The position numbers and the translations under genes were made by a program. Positions 56,201 through 64,000 of a stretch of DNA of 64,000 bases are shown here, one piece after another. The DNA is from Didymella arachidicola (lineage: Eukaryota > Ascomycota > Dothideomycetes > Pleosporales > Didymellaceae). The notes beneath the pieces are model-generated. The model had not been told where the DNA came from. It saw only the letters and a program-made list of their open reading frames with translations, and made no database searches. The stretch's first letter is position 1. Every line of letters starts with the position of its first letter. The DNA is taken from assembly GCA_016630955.3 (NCBI GenBank), contig CM049986.1, forward strand, positions 868,001-932,000. The letters are read 5' to 3'.

Positions 56201-59200
56201 GCAGCAATTGTAACCGAGCGCTCAACAACAGGGGCTATTATTTCTTGGATAGCCTGATTAACAGCAGTAAGGAAGACCTTCTTGATCTGTGCGGGGGGCA
56301 CAGCGCTGTTCCCTGATGGAGGATACTGCAATTGGTTCGTGAAGTCGGGTAGTGCTGCAGTAATTGCTGCCGATGAGAATCGTTCACTTGGACCACGAGC
56401 GCGGTTCAAGCTCATGATCGACAAGTCGCCAAATGCGTCGAGCCCGTCGGTCACCATCGGGTTCAGGAACTCCTCGTCAGCTTGGGGTCGAGCTCGGATG
56501 CTGTTTGTAGGTTCGATTTCCTTGTGATCAAGGTCCAGGCCCTTACAAAGGACCTCGATCTCGAACTTCTGGTTCAGCTTGAGATCAGCGAAGTGATAGA
56601 GCTCCATCAGCACGCCGAGAATTTCCATTAACCATGGGTTCGGGGGCTGAAACACCGTGGATTTGGCAGCTTGGACCAACACCTTGCAGGTGAATGGTAT
56701 GACGAGCAGGAGTCGGTCGGTGTCATAGCCCTCGGTCAATAGGTCTTTGAAGGAGATGTTGCGGAACTTGACTGGCTGGTCGCGGGCGATTGTCAAAGAA
56801 CCAAGCCATGATCCCAGGTTCTTGAGGTGAGTCCGCTCCGTCGAGCCGAGCGATCCATCGCTGTTGAGCATTCGCACAACGCTCACATATGTCTCGCGAA
56901 GAACCTCGGCCCAAAGAGTACGGTTGTTCAACAACTCCAACATGTCCAAGTACAGCTGTTGGAAGTTGGGCTGCATCTTCGCACGCTCCTCGACGAGATA
57001 ATTGGCGAACCATTGGTGATGTCTCTCTTCAATCGCTTCTGTGAGGTCGTTGATCTTGTCGCGCAGATTGCGCTCTGATACGTTGTTTAAAACAAAAAGC
57101 ACCTTGTCTTGCACGTCTTCATCCGGGTCTTCGTACAGATCAGGATGGAGCGGAGCATCGATGTATAGGCAAGAGAATTTTGCGATAGCGGACTCTTGCT
57201 GCAACGCATCTTCCAGACCGTTTCCATTTGGTAGTCCGATGCTGTTGTGCCCGTCTCCGTTGACTTCTCCGCCTTGCTGTCCAACAACTTCCTCAGCTTT
57301 GGCAAATATTTCAGTACCTTGCAGACCAGGTACGATGAGTAGTTGGTCGCAATAGTTAGGCCATTCAGAAAGCCGATTGGAGAAGTGGAGCAGAGCTTGG
57401 AGACCAAACTTGTACATGCTGTCCTCGGGACGGTACTCTTGCACAGCTTCCAGTACCATGGCCAAACCGACTTGAAGCGCGATTCGAGAGAGGAGATTAA
57501 AGTTAATAATCCCACCAAAGAGGACTGCTGTAGTCGCCAGAGCTTCCAGCGGATATTCACCGAAGCAGTTGTACTCGTCAAAGAGGCCATGGATCATGCA
57601 AGCAAATAGCTCCTGCTCTGCCGGGTCACGGGACTCCTTGTACTTCTTGAGTACGGAGATGATGTCGCTGACGTGACTATCACCACTATACATGTTCTTG
57701 AAGTGCTCCTGCATCTTTGTATCCGCATCTGCTGGGAGAGCGTTGCCGTTCTGACCATTGGCATCAATGATATCGTCTACACCTTCACCGTAGTTGATGA
57801 GTCGCGGGTAGGCTTGAATGCAGTTGCGCTGGAGAGGCAGGAGTTCGTGTTCGGGTAATCCGCATTCGGCGAGGAACCAGAGCAAGGGATAGACTGTCTT
57901 CACAGCAAGAGGCAAGCTAAGGGAGTTTCCATCTTCTCGCACGCGCTGCATCTCATCCGAGGCTCGCTGAGTGAGGAAATTGGTGAGGATTCGTCGGAAA
58001 AGGAGGCCTGCTTGCTCAATGGTCTGCTGCAGCCAAGGCTCGATTTCGAATTTTCCACGAGCGTGTGCTTGTGCGGCCATGTCCAAGCTGATATCAGTGT
58101 TGCTGCGAATCAGGGTTTCAGACCAGTTGTTGTCTTCGGCATGCTCCAGAATGAGAGTAAGAGACATTGGGTCCGCATTATACGCATCGACGAAACGGTC
58201 AATAAGCCATTGGAGGTCCTGCTGCCAGAGGCCATACAGAACAAAGTTGTAAATCGGCAACTTCTTGTGGAAGTACGGATCAAAGAGCTGCTTCAGAGCC
58301 TGTTCCTGGAGAGCACCCCAAGGCTTGGGTACTGCTGCTGCTGCAACAAGAAACTCAGCTGTGTGGGGATTGATTACCAGGTCCGGGATTCCCATGGTCT
58401 GTGCGAAATGGTATGTCTCTGACGTTTGAAAGATCATGGTAAAGAGCGCAGCAGTAGCATCGAGCGACACGAATGGATGTTTGACAGCCTGCTCAGCAAA
58501 CGCTTTGACGTCCTCGGAGGCACCCTCAAACGTCTGCAAGGAGTACGAAGTCCGCAGTCGCGGTATCTGAGGCACGTCGAGCTCTTCGGGTGTGCACTGT
58601 AGATAGCACAACAGGAAGTATAGCTGCGTGATATCGCACTGCCACCGTCCGCCCCAGAGCAGCTGGATATCGAAGCTCTCGTTCTCCTGTGCGATCGGGA
58701 GCAGCGCGTTGTAGATGGCGAGAAATGCAGGTTTGTCGATGCGTAGCTGCGGTTGATCGAAAGCGTGTACGACATCCTGCCAGTCCAATCGCTGTCCAGC
58801 GCGGTGCCCTCGCAGTGCCGCAACAAAGTTCTTGACGTTATAACCTGTGGAGATTGCCAGATACAACACCACCGAAGCCACTTGTTGATAGCCTATATCC
58901 CTAGTTTCGGCAGATGCAACCAGCTCCTTGCTAGCTTCTGGCGTAGCTGTAGCCTGCGGTCCGGCGCGCTGTACCAGCTTCACCAGGGGATTCCGTGACC
59001 CATCCGTGAGCTCAGCAAGGATAAGCTTTACGTCCACCTGACGAGGGACTTGCATATGCAGGGTCTGGTACCGAACCTGCACAGCGTAGGTCAGGTTCAT
59101 CTTCTTGTCCTCGTCCCAGTCTTGTGGCGGATCCTGCAGGAGGCGCTCAATGAGCGTCGCGATGTAATCCGGGCTCGTATCATCGGCTTGACTCGGTTGC

Positions 59201-60227
59201 GCGATTGCGATCAATAGGTCATTGCCCAGACTCGCGAGGAGTGCATCAGCTGGACAATGGCATTAGCATTTAGCGGCAACGTGTTACTGACGCGAGCTCA
59301 CCTTTTGGCCTAAGATCAGTCCTCCTGCAAGCTAGTGCAAGCATGGTCAGCGACAATGGTTCGAGCTGGAAGTGCGAAACGAAGCCGGACAGGTCGAAGT
59401 CGCGGAACAAGTCTCCTTCGCTGGAGCTTAGTGATTCCGCAATCTTATCTGCTTGCTCTGGGTCTGTTCGCAGCTTCTGCACTTCTGTCACAAGGATCTG
59501 ATAGCTGCCATTGGGGTCGGTGTTGCGGCCGCTGGAGCCGAAGACTTGCGCTGCATTGTTCTGGAGAACGCGCCGAAAGTACTTTGAGAATACCTCCATA
59601 CCGTTCGAGTCGACCAGCTAGTGAAGGGTTAGCATCATGAAGTGGAGACGTGCACAAACGAAGCCAATGACGCACCTTCCTGATCTGTTCCGTCTGTGTA
59701 TCCCACTTGGAGCGATCTTTCTCGTCCTTGATAGGTCCAAACTGGCTAAGCAACAGAAAGACTTGCGCGATAACGATACGCGAAAGGTTCTGTGACGAAG
59801 CACCAGAGGCGGGGTTGGTCACGGTGCTGGGCGAGCCCACTGTACTCGACGAGGGCGATGCGCGTACAAGCTTCGAGCCTGCCGCGTTGCTGTTCGACGA
59901 AGCTGCACCGGGCGCAGCTAAGCCCGTGTTTTGGTTCGTGTTAGTCCTGGACCGAGAGGACAGCAGCTGGCTGGCTGGGAGCTGCTGTCCTGCGACTGCA
60001 AAAGGTGCGGACGAGGTCGAAGACGCCGCTGATGATTTGCGGCTGCCTACAAGGCGCGACGAGGCCGAAGGGAGCGATGGGAAGCTGGACGCCGCAGGTG
60101 AGTACGGTTGACGCGAGCCGCTAGGGGAGGGCGTGTTGCGCTGATCGTGGGCAGCGCTGGTGGATATGGGCGTCAGACGGGTGCTCTGGTTGTGTCTCGG
60201 GGCGCCCCAGGGGTGTTGCTGGCTCAT
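53234..60227 (-). CDS. NOT1: CCR4-NOT complex scaffold subunit Not1
   Basis: Four exons: 60227-59676, 59617-59302, 59249-53353, 53296-53234 (2275 residues). Introns are 52-58 bases, all GT-AG; the last exon is only 63 bases (VERLLNALFTHAQQSPRPLA). Not1 holds together the Ccr4 and Caf1 deadenylases and the other NOT subunits in cytoplasmic mRNA decay and nuclear regulation. The first 150 residues are disordered and Ser-rich. A helical HEAT-type region follows (LLSQFGPIKDEKDRSKWD). The MIF4G-like Caf1-binding part is near residues 1040-1200 (LGSWLGSLTIARDQPVKFRN, WLMEILGVLMELYHFADLKL), then the DUF3819 region. The conserved Not1 domain fills the last 350 residues (FSWLTLVAHRIFIPGMLEG, VLLVIHHDYPEFLVEHHF). 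Length agrees with the family. Confidence 0.94.
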
Positions 60228-61336
60228 CGAAGAGGTATTCCCATGAGCAGCGCGAGGGCGAACGGGCGGGGTGGGAGCGACGATGGGGTGGGATGAAGTG
60301 GTGTCAGTGAAGTTGCGATACTCGTGGGTCCATTGCAGATATCCTTGGCGGACCGCACCTAGCAGCTAGACTGGGATTGACACCGAAACACTACACTGCA
60401 ACTGCCATGGGCGGCCCTTTCCTCTAGGAGCTGTGCATTCACTTCAACCTCCAGTTATCTAAGTATACTGCCAGGGGTAGTGAATAGTGATCACGTGCTT
60501 GTACAATTCTATTGTCCGACCTCATCAACGTCGATGCTGCAGTTCGCCGGCACTGCAGGTGCGTGTCGCATCCATAGGTACCCCACATTTCCAAGCCCGT
60601 CGACACGCTCGACTCGTCCATGTCCTCATCGACACGTTGCATAAACAGGTAGCTTGATTGAATCGCGGTGAATTCTCATGTCACATCATCGTCTTCCTCA
60701 ATCCATGGAATCAGTTCCATTGTGGATCGACGTTGGGCAGCATGGCTGTGCTTCCTTGCAGCCTTGCCGAGAGCCATTGGTTGATGGATCAATACATAAA
60801 ACTTCCCTTGCGAAACCAGATGACGAAACTTGGGGCACAAAATTCTCGATATCCCTCCTCTTTAGCGAGAGCTGTAGTTTGGTAGTACCAGCGCCAGAGA
60901 GGGTTTCAAGCTGTTCAGCTTCAGGTTCGTGAAGTGCGCCAGTAATAGCCGCCGAAGACCCTGAGACACGCACCCTCGCTGCCAGCAAACAATATCCACA
61001 GGACAGCTCATGCGTGCAGGCAGCTAATAGCTCTGGAGGCATAGAGCCGCACCGGTCGTCGTTTCACTGCTGCACACGTCGTCATAACGCGGCGGCGGGA
61101 GGAGCGCGCGTCTAGCGCTCGTTCTGCCCGCGTCGCCCTGGGAAACGCGCAACAAAACACTCGAGGTGCGCTCCCCGGGACCCGCATCCTTACCACCCCT
61201 ACCCGGTCGCAGCACCTTGTGGCACCATTGATACCCCATACATACTTCTCCAGCATTTTATCGCGACGCTCTTTGACGCTGTGAGCCCCTCGCTGCCACG
61301 TTGAGCACTCGCTCCTACAAGTAAACAGCCGGCACG
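60228..61336. promoter_or_regulatory. Divergent promoter region between NOT1 and the F-BAR gene
   Basis: A 1.1-kb interval between divergent genes. GC-rich blocks lie near 61080-61200. No TATA, repeat or RNA gene recognised, and no coding signal. Confidence 0.4.
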
Positions 61337-64000
61337 ATGCCAGGCACACCAACCTCCGAGGTGCCCTCGGTGACGCTCTCGTGTACGGTGGCTCTGTGGA
61401 TACTTAGGGGACGCAGGCTGACAGTTGCTAGTTGCCAACAACTTCTGGGGCAAAGATGACGCTGGTGTTGGGCCTCTGCTCGACCGCATGCACTTTGCGA
61501 AAGTCACCAATGACGAACTGAAGGCCTTCTATGCCGCACGGGCAGCGATTGAAGAAGAATACTCCAAGAAGCTGCTCCAGCTCTCTCGAAAGCCTTTGGG
61601 GTCCTCGGAAACCGGCACACTACGAATGTCCTGCGATGTCATACGAGCCGAGGTGGAATCAATGGGCAAGGCCCACCAGAGCGTTGCCCAGCAGATGCAC
61701 ACTGAACTCGAGGAGCCACTACAAGCCTTCGCTGGAGGAATGAAAGAGCGCAGGAAGATTGTACAAAATGGCATCGAGAAGCTCCTGAAGCTGAAAATGC
61801 AACAGACGGCTACGGTCAACAAAGCACGCGATCGGTATGAACAGGACTGTTTGAAGATCAAGGGCTTCCTCGCGCAGGCGCATATGGTCATGGGCCACGA
61901 GGAGCGAAAGAATAAGGCCAGGTTGGAGAAGACGCAGATCAACCTGTCGACAACAAGCGCCGAGTACGAGGCTGCCGTGAAGGTCTTGGAAGAAACCACC
62001 GGTCGCTGGAACAGGGATTGGAAGGCGGCCTGCGACGTGAGCTTGTATGGGAAAGATGTGCATAATCTCGCTAACAGCCCTGCAGAAATTCCAAGACCTT
62101 GAAGAGGAACGCATCGACTACACAAAGAGCAGCCTCTGGAATTTCGCTAACATCGCCTCGACCGTTTGCGTCAGCGACGATGCCTCTTGCGAAAAGATGC
62201 GTCTATCGCTCGAAGACTGCGACGTTGAGAAAGACATCACAAACTTCATCACCGATAGCGGCACCGGCCAGGAGATTCCAGATCCACCCAAATTCATCAA
62301 CTTCTGCCGTGGAGATGCTGAAACATCGTCACAGGTGTCAGATGATGAGAATTACTCAGTCGCACAGTTTGCAAGGACTATGAACCCGTCCTACCGTGCC
62401 TCGTCCCCACCCATCTCAGTCTTCGAATCGCACCATGATCCAAACAATCCTCTGGCCAGGGAACTTGGTTTACAGCAGGACACACAGCCGATCGCTGTTC
62501 CTCAGGATCAGATCAACATCCCATCGCCACGGCTGCCTGAGTCGCAGCAACACACACCGAGACCATCTACAGCCTCTCGAACAGTGCAGCCTGATCCTAG
62601 ATTGGTGCAAGCACAGCAACAGGCACGCCAACAGTATCAGCAGACTCCGGCTTCATACAACGACTACCCAGCGGACGGCATGACTCAGTTCTGCCGCCCT
62701 ACAGCGCCTTCTGACCGAAACGACCCACCAAGTCCAATGATGCGAGCCCAAAGTCGGGACGACTCACACAGCGATCACTCAGATCTGAACTCGTTCTCCA
62801 GCGTTGAGCCACCTAGCGGCTCTGCCTCTCCAGGCAAGCCAATGCCACAGACTTTCCCTGAATCGAGCCCCATCGAAGAGAATTCGTTCCAGAAGAAACG
62901 AGGCTTCTTCAACAGTCCTTTTGGGCGCAGAAAGAGTAGGCCAGAAATCGAGACTCCTGCATCTGTAATGCCAACAAACCGCAATACATGGGCTCCAGCA
63001 TCGCGGCCGACGACCAATGAGAACGTTAGCCCAACTCGACCGCTTGGTAGGACTAACCGTCAGCCCATGGTCCAGGACGCTACGCGATCTGCCAGTCCTG
63101 AGCCAGTCGACCCACGTGCTAACTTCCAGCTGAACGTTGGGAACAATGTCTTTGACGTAGCATCACCCGACAAGTCGAAGAAGCAAGAGCAGGAGAGATC
63201 ACCTTTGGAGGAGGTCGATCCCATCGCTGCTGCTCTTGAGGAGCTTAGAGGTGTCACAAAGCAAAGCACATCGCGTGTCTCTGCTGACAAATTCGCGGGC
63301 CTGGCAACACCACACCCCCCTGCCACACCTTCCGTTGGATCCAAATTACCAGGAGGCGCTCCCACACCGTTGACTAACGTCAACGTGAATGCTGCAAAGC
63401 GAGGGACGCCTCCTCCGTCCTACGAGCAGCCACCAATGTCCCGGCTTGGTGCACCCAAGCCAGCGCACACAGCACGTCAAATGCAGAAGACAACAGAGAT
63501 GTATGTCAACCAAAAGGCAAACGTGTTCAACGGCAATGCGAGTGCCCGACCTGTGAATCGTGGCAACTCCCAGCAGGACGTCCCAAGGGCTACCTCGCCC
63601 GCTCCAAATCGCGCTACCAGTCCCAGGCCGAGCTTGTATACGGGTCAACAACGAGCGTCACAGGGACAAGTACCGGCGTCGCCAACCACATACCGCCCTG
63701 CTCAACGACAACAGCAGCAGTCGCCCGCCCCGGCTGCCAACTTCAATCGGTCGGTTTCGCCAAATCCCTATGCGGCTTCTACTGCTGGTAGCCGACCCCG
63801 TGCACAGACTGCAACTGCCCCAGCTCAGGCTTACGGCACTCCAGTGGGCCGCAACTCATACTCTTCAACCCGAGGCGCTTCTCCCGCCATGAGAGCAGCC
63901 TCACCGCAGCCGCCACAACCGGCCTATGCGCAGTCACGGCCTGGGTCCCGCGCTGCTCCCAGCTCACGAGCTGTTAGTCCTCAGCCAGCGTTCCGCAATA
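61337..64000 (+). CDS. F-BAR protein of the Cdc15/Imp2/Hof1 type (partial, runs off the window)
   Basis: Exons 61337-61382, 61432-62036 and 62086 onward, open to the window edge. Introns are 49 bases each (GTACGG, GCTGAC, GCTAG; GTGAGC, GCTAAC, CTGCAG). Splicing yields MPGTPTSEVPSVTLSFANNF and WGKDDAGVGPLLDRMH, the classic Cdc15-family start. The FCH/F-BAR helices follow (ELKAFYAARAAIEEEYSKKL, LQLSRKPLG, KIVQNGIEKLLKLKMQQTA) up to about residue 300. A long Pro/Ser/Gln-rich disordered region comes next, with a basic patch (RPEIETP after FGRRKSR). Family members bend membrane and organise the cytokinetic ring and septum; the expected C-terminal SH3 domain would lie beyond the window. At least 854 residues are visible. 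Confidence 0.88.

Noticed and set aside
1..64000. CRISPR arrays, insertion sequences, retrotransposon ORFs, biosynthetic gene clusters
   Set aside because: No regularly spaced repeats, transposase, reverse transcriptase or polyketide/nonribosomal synthase motifs were seen on either strand.

Overview
The window looks like nuclear DNA of a filamentous ascomycete (Pezizomycotina, most likely a Dothideomycete; the class is inferred from gene content and style). Genes are separated by short intergenic gaps. Nearly all introns are 46-106 bases, with GTRNGY-type donors, CTGAC/CTAAC-like branch points and YAG acceptors. The protein set is typically fungal: NST1, RHO2, a CSC1-type channel, NOT1, a DUF3433 protein and a Cdc15-type F-BAR protein. 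I see no tRNA, rRNA, CRISPR array, transposon or prokaryotic feature.

Layout. 0-13 kb: end of an unknown gene, then a divergent pair of genome-maintenance genes (RNase H2 subunit B and MCM10) sharing a 400-base promoter with a cluster of ACGCG motifs, a tubulin-tyrosine-ligase-like PBY1 relative, a small new gene with a GC-AG intron, and a ROG1-like DUF676 lipase. 13.5-22 kb: a Cys-tailed coiled-coil protein, a BTB/POZ protein, a secreted GPI-type protein and a CSC1/OSCA-like channel. 23.7-33 kb: phosphoacetylglucosamine mutase (six exons, two of them microexons), NST1 and RHO2 (divergent across a GC-rich, repeat-filled promoter), and mitochondrial ribosomal protein mL40.

33.7-47.7 kb has a different character: lineage-specific or decaying genes. 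It holds a DUF6604-like gene with an in-frame TAG, a hypothetical gene whose 5' end is unresolved, a small coiled-coil protein, two tandem paralogs of an unnamed fungal family (one with a damaged splice donor), an alpha/beta hydrolase that has lost its nucleophilic serine, and about 3.8 kb with only protein-like fragments. 47.8-64 kb returns to intact genes: a DUF3433 membrane protein, a deuterolysin-type M35 protease, the CCR4-NOT scaffold NOT1, and an F-BAR cytokinesis protein that runs off the right edge.

Several genes belong to linked processes (replication and RNA:DNA hybrid removal; UDP-GlcNAc synthesis, RHO2 signalling and stress response around the cell wall; mRNA decay; septation), but fungal gene order does not imply operons. 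I found no convincing new multi-gene system. The most useful observations are the RNase H2B/MCM10 promoter, the AGM1 microexons, and the sites of gene decay between 33 and 47 kb. All gene models were spliced by eye and need transcript support.
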